From NCBI RefSeq assembly GCF_016908595.1, contig NZ_JAFBEC010000001.1, forward strand, positions 62,001 through 126,000: a DNA stretch of 64,000 nt, given 5' to 3'. This document shows, one piece after another, positions 45,148-53,210 of this stretch. The position numbers were made by a program, and so were the translations under genes. Under the pieces are notes generated by a model. It had not been told where the DNA came from and did not search any database. It saw only the letters and a program-made list of their open reading frames with translations. The stretch comes from Geomicrobium sediminis. Its GTDB lineage: Bacteria > Bacillota > Bacilli > Bacillales > Marinococcaceae. Within the stretch, counting starts at the first letter, position 1. Every line of letters starts with the position of its first letter.

Positions 45148-45474
45148 TTTCCTTTAATCAATTTGACTCGCATGACAAAATAAGCAGACAGAAGAAAGTA
45201 ACACTATGCATGATCATTTGATTTCTTAAGTACAATGAGGCTTTACTTGCGCTCGCGTCTATGAATGTAACGAAGTAGTTGCGTTGTGCAAGAGCGCGTA
45301 CTTAAATCAGAACGCTAAACCATAGGTTTCACTAGACAAGCCTCCAAAGAAATATGAAGAGAAAGAATTGACGGAGTCAGTTCTTTCGATTGCGAACGAA
45401 GTGAGCAAGTATCCAGCCTCGCCTTCCGTCAGCTTAAGTTCGTAAGAACAATAGGTGGTTGGAGAAGGAGGGGG

Positions 45475-45522
45475 GCGGTATCCCTTTGGAGGCCACAGGT
45501 GGCAGAAATCAGGGATCACCGC
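45475..45522 (+). ncRNA. Highly structured GC-rich segment before the HEPN gene
   Basis: GCGGTATCCCT pairs with AGGGATCACCGC (one bulge) around an inner perfect hairpin GCCAC-AG-GTGGC. A second nested fold upstream pairs GACGGA with TCCGTC around TTCG-ATTG-CGAA (about 45371-45430). The whole block 45300-45640 is far richer in GC than the genes on either side. It could be a structured leader or RNA of the downstream system, or a piece of a repeat. No coding product is convincing. Confidence 0.35.
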
Positions 45523-45670
45523 TAGTGCGATGCGAAGAAATACGGATTGCAACAAAACTAACTCGTCACGGGTAATTGGTGGCACAAATATGGAACGCTG
45601 CGACTCGAGGGAGAGTGTGAGGGTGATCTTCCCGAACGCCGATTGAGTGAGGCAGCGAGTGAGGTGCTAT

Positions 45671-45961
45671 ATGTATAATGAAACTAACAACAATGTTATT
45701 GCATATCAATTACTCTATGAAATTTACACTACGTTAATAGATGGCTACAATATACCCTTGCAAAGAAAAGGATCGTACCGTGAATGTTTAGATTATGTAA
45801 TTACTATTTACGAGCGAAGATTGGGGAGTGATCTCGTTAAAATGTTATCAACCACTAAGCAGGTTAGAAATAAAGTTTGTCATTTTCATACAGTTACTCA
45901 AAAAGATTTATTCTTATTAAAAAGAGCAAAGAGCTTGCTCTCTGAGGAGGGTGTTAAATGA
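45671..45961 (+). CDS. Small HEPN-like protein, candidate RNase toxin of a defence pair
   Basis: This 96-residue all-helical protein carries RNKVCH at residues 66-71, which fits the RX4-6H motif of HEPN ribonucleases with the usual Asn after Arg. GAGGTG precedes the ATG at 45671; the frame is open from 45647. The stop overlaps the ATG of the following P-loop NTPase (ATGA), so the two are translationally coupled. HEPN proteins are common RNA-cutting effectors in abortive infection and toxin-antitoxin systems. Base composition is AT-rich, like the neighbouring gene and unlike the flanking chromosome. Confidence 0.7.
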   Translation: MYNETNNNVIAYQLLYEIYTTLIDGYNIPLQRKGSYRECLDYVITIYERRLGSDLVKMLSTTKQVRNKVCHFHTVTQKDLFLLKRAKSLLSEEGVK

Positions 45962-47697
45962 AAGCGGATAAAATACCTAGCTTTTTAAGTCAACTTAGTG
46001 ACTCAAATAATCAAAAGATATTAATTGAAGGTGTCTGGGGCATAGGTAAAACAAAAAACATTACTGATTTTATTAAAGAAAGTGATAGTAGCAACGATAC
46101 CGTTTATTATGTCTCCTTATTTGGACGAAAAGACATAGAGAGTATCATTAATGATTTATACTTTCAAATTATTGAAAGCTTACCATATGCAAAACTAGAA
46201 AAGTTGGGAAAGTCAATAAGTAAGAAACTTGAGACAGTAAACTTCTCATATTATGGATTTTCGTTATCAATCCCATTATTAGCAAGCCTAGAGTCCAGTC
46301 TGCAAAAAAAATTAAACACCAGAGGAAGAAGTATCGTCATTTTAGACGATCTTGAGAGAAAGCATGAAGAATTAGACATAAGAGAAGTTCTTGGTTTAAT
46401 AGATAATCTTGCAAAGATAGATGGAATCAAGGTAGTTTTAGTTGGGGAAATAGACAAATTGAACAGTGAACAAGAAACTTTTAATCAGTATAAGGAAAAG
46501 TCAATTGATAGATCTTATAAAATTGATAAGTTTTCAGATGATGCCTTAGAAAGCATACTTGGTAACGATGTTTTGAGAGCGGTTAATTTTATGGTTGGGG
46601 ATCTAAGTCTTATGAATCTTAGAACAGCTGAAAAAATTAATATGTTTATTGATGAAGTTATGAGTGTTGTAGGAGATGATGGTTTCACCAATAAATTTAC
46701 AAAATCCGATTTATATAAAATGTGTTATGCCGTAGTTTATTATATTGTGGAAGATAAAGAAGAGAAAAAGTTTCTAAGTAAATCGAAAGACTCTACTACA
46801 AGTTTGAGTAATGCAACTTACAATGCAGGAGAAAAAGGAACAACATTATATTTATTAAGGTATATCATTACAACATCATTAGAAAATGAAATGAGCAATA
46901 CAATCCTTCCGATCCTTCTCTCGTGGTATAAAACAGGAGATTATTCAAAAAAAGTTTTTCTTGAGGCTATACAGGCTATAAATGTCTATGAAGAACCTAT
47001 AGGTTTTTATTCATCAGAGGAACAAATAAGAAAGAGTATTATTACAGCTAAAGAAATTATTAATAATATTGATGGTTCTAAATCATTGGGCTCGATAATG
47101 GTTCACATTAAATTTGGGTACGGTTGGGGTAAATTAGTTAAAGAAGAATTTATGGATCAATATGAAATAGTAGAGAAAATTGCACCTGCTATAACAAATA
47201 GTATAGAAATCGATAAGTCTGCTTACTTAAACTTAATATCAAACTATGGTGCTATGTCGAGTTCTGAAGATATTACTAAGGTTATTGAACTGATTAACCA
47301 AAAGATTAAAGAAGAATACTTTAAGAAACTGCTAGAATCAGTAACAAATGAGCATTATAACGGGGAATATAACAGTTTAAAATATCTACACATATTAAGG
47401 GAGCAAATTAGTCAACGCATCCCTATAGAAATCTTAAAAGTCATTATAAATTCTTTTGAAGATAAACATTATTTGTTACCAAACCTAAAAGGTCAGATTA
47501 ACGAAAACAAGTGGAGTTGGAGTAGGTTAATAGTTTACTTAATTAAAGATCTACAAAATGAATGTCCAGAAGCAAGTATAGTTAATAATTTAAAAGTTCA
47601 CCTAAACTCTTTAAAAAATGGTGACACAGACAAAATGCATGAGCATAGAGTTAGTATACTTCTGGATACTCTCGATAATAAAGGTGAAATGCTCTAA
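45958..47697 (+). CDS. KAP-like P-loop NTPase coupled to a HEPN gene
   Basis: This 579-residue protein has Walker A GVWGIGKT (25-32), a Walker B/arginine motif VILDDLERK (127-135) of the kind seen in KAP and related defence ATPases, and VVLVGEIDKLN downstream as a sensor-like strand. The C-terminal 350 residues are helical without a recognised domain and may sense the trigger. There are no clear membrane segments. GAGGAGGG within the HEPN gene supplies the ribosome site. Together with the HEPN protein it would make an NTPase-controlled RNase system; that role is inferred from motif and pairing only. Confidence 0.75.
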   Translation: MKADKIPSFLSQLSDSNNQKILIEGVWGIGKTKNITDFIKESDSSNDTVYYVSLFGRKDIESIINDLYFQIIESLPYAKLEKLGKSISKKLETVNFSYYGFSLSIPLLASLESSLQKKLNTRGRSIVILDDLERKHEELDIREVLGLIDNLAKIDGIKVVLVGEIDKLNSEQETFNQYKEKSIDRSYKIDKFSDDALESILGNDVLRAVNFMVGDLSLMNLRTAEKINMFIDEVMSVVGDDGFTNKFTKSDLYKMCYAVVYYIVEDKEEKKFLSKSKDSTTSLSNATYNAGEKGTTLYLLRYIITTSLENEMSNTILPILLSWYKTGDYSKKVFLEAIQAINVYEEPIGFYSSEEQIRKSIITAKEIINNIDGSKSLGSIMVHIKFGYGWGKLVKEEFMDQYEIVEKIAPAITNSIEIDKSAYLNLISNYGAMSSSEDITKVIELINQKIKEEYFKKLLESVTNEHYNGEYNSLKYLHILREQISQRIPIEILKVIINSFEDKHYLLPNLKGQINENKWSWSRLIVYLIKDLQNECPEASIVNNLKVHLNSLKNGDTDKMHEHRVSILLDTLDNKGEML

Positions 47698-47895
47698 AGC
47701 TAACTTAAATGCAGGGATGTGAGTGATCAAGTATTGCTATTTTGTTTCGCTCAAGCGATTTAACTGTTCGATTAGTTCCTATCCCTTTTTATTTATCAAA
47801 ACATTTCACAAATAGGCTATGGAGTTTTGCAAACTATGTATTATAGGTGGTAACCGAAATCGGAAGTAATTTGCAATAGTAAAATCTTCAACACG

Positions 47896-48048
47896 GTTTT
47901 ACTCTCACTCATACACTAACGTGGCAGTTTAGTAAACTAGAATTTTTTTCCTTTCGTTATTGTTGGTGAATTAAGCCACGAGTGCATAGGTTCGAGACAA
48001 GCATAGAAATTTTCGAACTAGAGAGACGCGTTAGTGTAAGAGAATAAA
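47896..48048. repeat. Inverted-repeat, multi-hairpin element between two HEPN units
   Basis: Arms of about 21 bases (TTTTACTCTC...TACACTAACG at 47897-47921; CGTTAGTGTAAGAGAATAAAA at 48029-48049) pair with one four-base bulge. Inside are TGGC/GCCA enclosing a GTTTA-G-TAAAC hairpin (47927-47937), and GTTCGA/TCGAAC (47990-48018). It could be a folded RNA acting as leader of the following gene or a small non-autonomous transposable element. The remainder of 47698-48080 shows no gene. Confidence 0.4.
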
Positions 48049-48080
48049 AACAGGCAGATATATTAATCGAGGTGGTAATT

Positions 48081-49181
48081 ATGAATTTATTGCAAGTCTC
48101 CAGAAGCCAGTTAATTAGTGAAATATACGAATCTAACAAAATGATTTACCGATTAATAAACTTACCAAAAGATATTCAGCCGAATATCTCAAGTTCATTA
48201 TTACCTTATATGTCAATGATATGTGATGGAATTGATAGTCTTTTCCAAACCGAAGATACGGTTGTACTTTCTAGTCGATTTGAAGATATAAATGGAAAGA
48301 GTTTCACGACGCTTATCAAAAACATAAGAGCAAGTTCAAAATTACTTACTGATAAAAAAAATATAAGAACTTCAATAAAAATGCTAAATCGTGAAACTAA
48401 AAAATTTCATGATGAATTAGTAAGAGACTATACTGTGGAACAATTGGCATATATACAAGCGTTTGGACAAGAAGACTTAGGTGTTTTCTACTATAAAGAC
48501 AAACCTTATGCTAACAGTACTCAAATAAATTTATATGTTAAACCTTTTAATTCAAGTATTATGGAAGTTGGGAATGATGTATTAAAATTCAGTATGCAGA
48601 ACGTTATGTATATAAATGGGTTTTATAATGCATTAAAAGGACACAAGTTACCATACTTAAAACAAGAGGATTACAAATCTAATGTAGGTGGTGAAGACTT
48701 AACCACTCAAGATTATATCTATAGCGAAGAAAAACAAAGAAACATTTTTAATAAAGTTATGGATAAAGGTGTCTCATTATATCTACTTAATATGCAATGT
48801 CAATTAAATTTCGCTCTTTGTATTTTAGATTTAATAATAGACGAACATCCACTTAAATACAGGATTCAATTATTGATTTACTATTACTCGGTCCAAGCAA
48901 TAGATTTTGCTTTTAGCACTGGTAATTTAGAAGACTTTGAAGAATATCATGGAACAATTATCTCAGTAATAGAGAATCATAAAAGGATATTTAGTGATAA
49001 TGCTTTTAGAAATAATCTGTTTCATTATAATCTTTCTACTGAAATTAACTCTCCATTGAGTGAAAACTATTTCAAAATTATGGTAAAAACACTGACCTCT
49101 TTACCTTTAGAAGAATTGCTTACCACCGTTTATAAGGAAATGAAAATTGCAGAAAAATTAATTAAAAATATTATCTATTGA
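48081..49181 (+). CDS. HEPN-like protein of unknown function
   Basis: This 366-residue soluble, largely helical protein has the sequence FRNNLFHYNL at 309-318, in which R310-N-N-L-F-H315 fits the RX4-6H pattern of Apea/Abi-type HEPN domains near the C-terminus. The N-terminal 300 residues match nothing I know. GAGGTGG five bases before ATG 48081 sets the start, not the GTG at 48072. It is AT-rich, in the same orientation as the HEPN/NTPase pair 380 bases upstream, and could be a third component or a separate defence gene. Confidence 0.6.
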   Translation: MNLLQVSRSQLISEIYESNKMIYRLINLPKDIQPNISSSLLPYMSMICDGIDSLFQTEDTVVLSSRFEDINGKSFTTLIKNIRASSKLLTDKKNIRTSIKMLNRETKKFHDELVRDYTVEQLAYIQAFGQEDLGVFYYKDKPYANSTQINLYVKPFNSSIMEVGNDVLKFSMQNVMYINGFYNALKGHKLPYLKQEDYKSNVGGEDLTTQDYIYSEEKQRNIFNKVMDKGVSLYLLNMQCQLNFALCILDLIIDEHPLKYRIQLLIYYYSVQAIDFAFSTGNLEDFEEYHGTIISVIENHKRIFSDNAFRNNLFHYNLSTEINSPLSENYFKIMVKTLTSLPLEELLTTVYKEMKIAEKLIKNIIY

Positions 49182-49519
49182 ATTTCATAAGTTAGCTATT
49201 CAATTAAAGGTCGATTGTGGAATACTTTAACTAACAGAGTCGTTAGTTAAAAAGAAGATCGGGTACAGCTAGAAGTATAAGGATAGTTTTTGCCTTGTTT
49301 GTTTTATAGGTATCACTTAATCATGTACTCTACAGCTTTCCTTTAATATCTATGCAATTAAAAACAAGATGAATCAGGAGACATTGAACTGCTCCCTGTC
49401 AAGTAGACAGATAAATAAGTAAAGTACGTAGACGTGGCATAGCTCGTAGTGAGCTATACCATTTTAAACTTTCCCCAAGACGCTTCAATCGGCACGTTAT
49501 CAATATATCGACCTACACT

Positions 49520-50280
49520 TTACATGCTTTGCACAAACTGGCGCTGCTTTAACAAGCGTTGAAAACTTGGCGATATGTACTGATAGCAACGGCCACTATG
49601 GAGAAGAACATGGGTCGCTTGCGTTTTTTCAATCGCTTGATGGTACGTATCAAAGACAAGCTTATTATTGTTGGAATGGACGAGGACATGACTCACAATG
49701 GTTCCTTTCCCGAGGTCTAGAATTGCACTTAAGTACGCTTTTGGACCACTAGGGAACTTCAATTAGGTCACGTCGGTAAGCCACTTTTCATTTTCACGTA
49801 CAGCAGTGAATTTTCGATTTAGAAGATTTTCTGGGCGGTAGGACTTTCGTTTTTGTCAGATCACGACACGTAAACCAAGATGTTTCATCAGTCGATGAAC
49901 ACGCTTTTTGTTAACAATTATGCCTTTCCGTTGACGTAAATAAATCGTGATGCGGCAATATCCATAAATCCCTTTTATGATCGTGATAAATGGTTGTGAT
50001 CTCGTCCATAAGTTCTCGGTCATAGGCTTCATCGTCAGGCGTTTGGCGCTGTGTCCATTTATAGTAGTTCGAGAGTTCGCCAGCGCTTCACAAAGTCAGG
50101 AATTTGGGTAGGCTTCTTTTAACGCTTCGATCGTTTGGTAAGACGCTTTTTAGTGGAGGCGCTTCTTATCATCTCCTCTTCGATTTCTTTGGTCTTTTTT
50201 AGGACGTTGTTCTCCATCTCTAGCCATTGGTTACGTGCCTTCATCGCTGTGATTTCTGCCTCGAGTTTTCAGCGTCCGTC
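49520..50280 (-). pseudogene. IS150-type transposase OrfB remnant
   Basis: The longest open piece (49520-49762) reads GPKAYLSAILDLGKGTIVSHVLVHSNNN, part of the rve integrase core with a DDE-region Asp. Upstream pieces are scattered over several frames to about 50280. The gene is not functional. Confidence 0.8.
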
Positions 50281-50306
50281 TGAATGTATGGGGCTTTTCC
50301 TTTCCC

Positions 50307-50851
50307 TCATCCATCCATCAGCGCATCCGGTCCGTGTTCTTTGTGCTTTTTCATCCATTGGTAGACCTGATTGTACTTGACCTGGTACTTCTCAGCCGTT
50401 TCTTTATAGTTGAGGCCTTCTCGAATGCATTCTTCGGTTATTTTGATCCGTTCTTTAAGGGTTGTTTTGCGTGCGTTCATGGTATACACACCTCAGGTTT
50501 TGGAAGGTAGACCTTCATCTCTTTTCCTAAAGTGTGTCGCATCACCCAGTTTTTCAATATCTGTAGACTTGGAATGTTATACGCAATCGTGAGGGATTGA
50601 AGCGAGCCATGACCGTTTACGTATTCTTGAACCACCTTTTCTTTAAAGCCCTTCGAATACCGCTGGTTCGATTTCCTCGTTTGTAAACCCTCAAGTCCAT
50701 GAAGCCGATACCGTTCATAATAGCGATGTAAGGTGGTTTCAACGATCGGAAGTTGATACGTTTCAATGAGCCACTTGTAGGAATAGCCGGCAGCACGTTT
50801 CTTGAAAACGTCTTCTAGAATCGCCAAATCAACCTTCAATTTTCTCGACAA
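50307..50851 (-). pseudogene. IS150-type transposase OrfA, frameshifted
   Basis: The first part (50851-50477) holds two helix-turn-helix units (YSYKWLIETYQLPIVETTLHRYYERY; SLQSLTIAYNIPSLQILKNWV). The second (50489-50307) continues in another frame with ARKTTLKERIKITEECIREGLNYKETAEKYQVKYNQVYQW. The frame change at about 50485 shows that the gene is broken. Confidence 0.8.
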
Positions 50852-51003
50852 AAAAATCCCTCCAAAGGTTTCACTTTTTTAAGTGTCTACTTTGGAGGGA
50901 GCATATCACACACCATGGATCTAGTTTCTTTTTCCATTTCTTAGACTATGTTTTTTGGAGTAGTTACGACCTTAAAGTTGTGCTGACTGCTTTTAAAATA
51001 GTA

Positions 51004-51301
51004 AATACACTCCAAGCACTTACATGAAGTGCGACTTGTTCGCTACTTGAATCGTGTTGACAGCCCTATATTTCAAACCACACACACACATGGAGTGCGA
51101 CACACTTCAAACGAGTACAAGAAGTACCACAAGTTATCTTTATCCACGTACTCACATGGAGTGCGACGTAGTGTGGCGCCAATGAACATAAGACCTTTAG
51201 CATCTTTATCCACGTACTCACATGGAGTGCGACGGCATCGCTGCTTACTTCGGTAAAGTACGCGCAGCAATCTTTATCCACGTACTCACATGGAGTGCGA
51301 C
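51004..51301 (-). CRISPR. Short CRISPR array, type I-C-like repeats, no cas genes in the window
   Basis: Five 32-base repeats lie at 51004-51035, 51070-51101, 51136-51167, 51202-51233 and 51270-51301, with spacers of 34, 34, 34 and 36 bases. Read on the minus strand the repeat begins GTCGCACTCCATGTGAG and ends TACGTGGATAAAGAT. This resembles the Bacillus type I-C repeat that begins GTCGCACTC and has GTGGAT near its end. The three right-hand repeats are identical and the two left-hand ones are decayed, as at a trailer end. The AT-rich leader is therefore expected right of 51301. No cas gene is in this window. Confidence 0.93.
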
Positions 51302-51533
51302 AGCGAACTCTGCTTATATTTATACAAAATTCGCTCTTATCAAGGCAAATCAGAATCATAAACTCTAAAATGTCCCATTCAAGCTCTATCTTTATTACAT
51401 ATTTTATCACAATTTTTAAATTTATCGGTACGGATCTCCTAGGCTTTTTATGTTCGCCTCACATCCGCACTCGGTCATCGGTCGTTTTTGCATCATTATG
51501 CAGCAGGTTAACCCAAACAAATCTATCTAACTT

Positions 51534-51808
51534 TTAATTACTTTTTCCCACTGCTAAAATTGCACCGATTATGATGAATAACAAACTTACTGGAAATGTA
51601 ATTAGTAAAATCACCATTCCTATAATCCCTTGATTCAGATCTTGAAAAGAAAAGAACAAAATAGAAAAGAACAGTAACCAAAAACCAATAAATAAAGTCC
51701 ACTAATGACAAAGCTTAAATACGAAGGTTTGGCAATAACAATAGCAATGATGACTGGTATTGAAAATAATGTACCATAAAATAAGACCTCACTAATTGTT
51801 ATGACCAC
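51534..51808 (-). pseudogene. Small membrane protein, frameshifted
   Basis: A first frame reads ISEVLFYGTLFSIPVIIAIVIAKPSYLSFVISG. After a shift near 51700 a second frame reads LFIGFWLLFFSILFF and ends IIIGAILAVGKSN at a TAA. The total length of 275 bases is two over a multiple of three, as expected for one indel. It is a three- or four-helix protein of unknown role. Confidence 0.6.
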
Positions 51809-51849
51809 CTTTCCAATAGACTTATTGTAGTAGCCTATGAAAATCTTCG

Positions 51850-52401
51850 TTACTCATGATCAGGATTGATAATTCCGTAATGTATTAAATCTTCATATCT
51901 ACCATCTTTGACCACTTGGTCTTTTAATACTCCTTCTTGCTCCATCCCTATTTTTTGCATAATTGCACCTGAAGCCGGGTTTGACTTGAAGAAACGGGCG
52001 AATACTTTATGCAACTTCTTTTCTTCGAATGCAAATTCAACCATTGCTCGTGCCGCTTCAGTCCCGTAGCCGTTTCCCCAATGCTCTTCACCGATCCAAT
52101 AAGCTAGTTCACCATGATTAAATCTTTGATTATTCGATAAAGAAATTGCACCGTACAACGTTCCACTTTCCCGATCTGTAACCGCAAATTCATAGGATCG
52201 ATTGTCATCGAAATTCTTTTTGTGAGTTTCAATCCATCGCAACGCATCGCTTAAGGCGTATGGATACGGTAAGTACAGTGTGCTCTTGTATATGTTCTTG
52301 TTATTACATAAAGCTTGAACAGATTGTGCATCGCTTTTTTCAAAGACTCTTAAATACAATCGGTCTGTACGTATTGTTCTGTTTTGTTTGTTGTACTCCA
52401 T
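51850..52401 (-). CDS. GNAT N-acetyltransferase, RimJ/RimL type
   Basis: This 183-residue enzyme carries the acetyl-CoA loop region EEHWGNGYGTEAARAMVEFAF and the family start NRTIRTDRLYLRVFEKSDAQ. RimJ/RimL-type enzymes acetylate protein N-termini or small amines; the target here is unknown. GGGAGA precedes the ATG. It is encoded 18 bases downstream of an unknown gene in the same direction. Confidence 0.9.
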   Translation of the reverse strand: MEYNKQNRTIRTDRLYLRVFEKSDAQSVQALCNNKNIYKSTLYLPYPYALSDALRWIETHKKNFDDNRSYEFAVTDRESGTLYGAISLSNNQRFNHGELAYWIGEEHWGNGYGTEAARAMVEFAFEEKKLHKVFARFFKSNPASGAIMQKIGMEQEGVLKDQVVKDGRYEDLIHYGIINPDHE

Positions 52402-52419
52402 ACCGTCTCTCCCTACGTC

Positions 52420-52914
52420 TTAAAGGTACGATGTAATCGGAACGATCTCGCCAAATCTTCCAACCTTTCTTGTTTCAATAAAATGCGGCTCATCAAACAA
52501 CGCTATAATTACGTTGTACGTATTTGTGTATAAGGCTATACGATCAATAGCCGCTACCATTAAGGTTTCTAAGACACTTTGATATCCAAAACCTGGAAGG
52601 TGGAACCAAAATGCTTCAAAGGATTGAATCACTTCTTGTACACTTTCATCACGACAGCCTGGAAATATTCTGGTTGCGGCAGCATAAATGTAATGGCTCT
52701 CCATTACATACTCATTTCTCTTCGCAATTTGAGAACATACGGCATCCCATTCAATTCTTATTACTTCAAGTGCAGACGCTTTTTGAATCATATCCATATG
52801 GATATGATTCAAAAATGGAAAAGATTTATTGTTAATAATTTTATGGCAATAGACTAGAAAATTAAGTTCTGCAGGGGCTATGATGACCGCTTCATGAACT
52901 TTGGAAGGTTCCAT
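52420..52914 (-). CDS. Hypothetical protein containing an in-frame DNA palindrome
   Basis: I do not recognise this 164-residue protein. It is soluble, with a YAAATRIFPGCRDESVQEVIQSFEAFWFHLPGFGY centre and a HFIETRKVGRFGEIVPI end. A start at MEPSKVHEAV (52914) is set by AAGGTGAG four bases upstream; the frame is open further up but overlaps another gene. Bases 52780-52815 within it are a perfect palindrome, so both strands encode FLNHIHMDMIQK there. It is in one direction with the GNAT gene. Confidence 0.55.
   Translation of the reverse strand: MEPSKVHEAVIIAPAELNFLVYCHKIINNKSFPFLNHIHMDMIQKASALEVIRIEWDAVCSQIAKRNEYVMESHYIYAAATRIFPGCRDESVQEVIQSFEAFWFHLPGFGYQSVLETLMVAAIDRIALYTNTYNVIIALFDEPHFIETRKVGRFGEIVPITSYL
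52780..52815. repeat. Perfect 36-base palindrome inside a coding sequence
   Basis: The half-site TTTTTGAATCATATCCAT is followed directly by its complement, with no central gap. It lies within a gene, so it is unlikely to be an operator; a cruciform or a local inverted duplication is possible. Confidence 0.8.
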
Positions 52915-52967
52915 GTCACTCACCTTGCTTTCCATACAATTCTTAATGCAGAGAAAAATCCTTATAC

Positions 52968-53144
52968 CTATCCAGTCAAACGCTCTCTCTTTGCAGCGAC
53001 AAAATACACGGTTCCAACTAAAAAAAGAATGCCTGTGATCCAACCAATAATACCCGAGTAATTATTATTCAACAGAAATACACTCGTATAATTTAGAAAG
53101 AAAATACTTGTCATGATGATATACAATCCTGTGATGTGCCTCAT
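52968..53144 (-). CDS. Small two-helix membrane protein
   Basis: This 58-residue protein has two hydrophobic segments (GLYIIMTSIFFLNYTSVFLL; GIIGWITGILFLVGTVYFVAA) and a basic end (KRERLTG). AGGAGG seven bases before ATG 53144 marks the start; the longer open frame to 53207 is ignored. The function is unknown. Confidence 0.65.
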   Translation of the reverse strand: MRHITGLYIIMTSIFFLNYTSVFLLNNNYSGIIGWITGILFLVGTVYFVAAKRERLTG

Positions 53145-53210
53145 ATTACTTCCTCCTATAACTAAGAATTCCCCATCATTTATTACGGACCCAAAGGACG
53201 TTAACATCCT

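Larger units (their letters stand above)
49390..50903 (-). mobile_element. Decayed IS3-family (IS150-type) insertion sequence
   Basis: Terminal inverted repeats TGCTCCCTGTCAAGTAGACA (49390) and TGCTCCCTCCAAAGTAGACA (inverted, ending 50903) bound 1,514 bases. Inside, on the minus strand, are the remains of orfA (two helix-turn-helix parts) and of orfB (integrase core). Both are broken by frameshifts and stops, so the element cannot move by itself. No target duplication is visible at the ends. Confidence 0.88.

Noticed and set aside
45307-45585. Minus-strand 92-codon frame in the GC-rich block
   Set aside because: No ribosome site and odd composition; strong RNA folding explains the long open frame better.
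47896-48049. Retron or type III toxin-antitoxin RNA
   Set aside because: No reverse transcriptase is encoded nearby and no tandem short repeats typical of type III antitoxin RNA are present.
51029-51410. Open frames on both strands across the repeat array (for example 51029-51256 and 51066-51410)
   Set aside because: They are translations of CRISPR repeats and spacers, with the same peptide recurring at each repeat.
52579-52857. 92-codon plus-strand frame opposite the hypothetical gene
   Set aside because: Its shared peptide with the minus-strand gene arises from the palindrome; no ribosome site.
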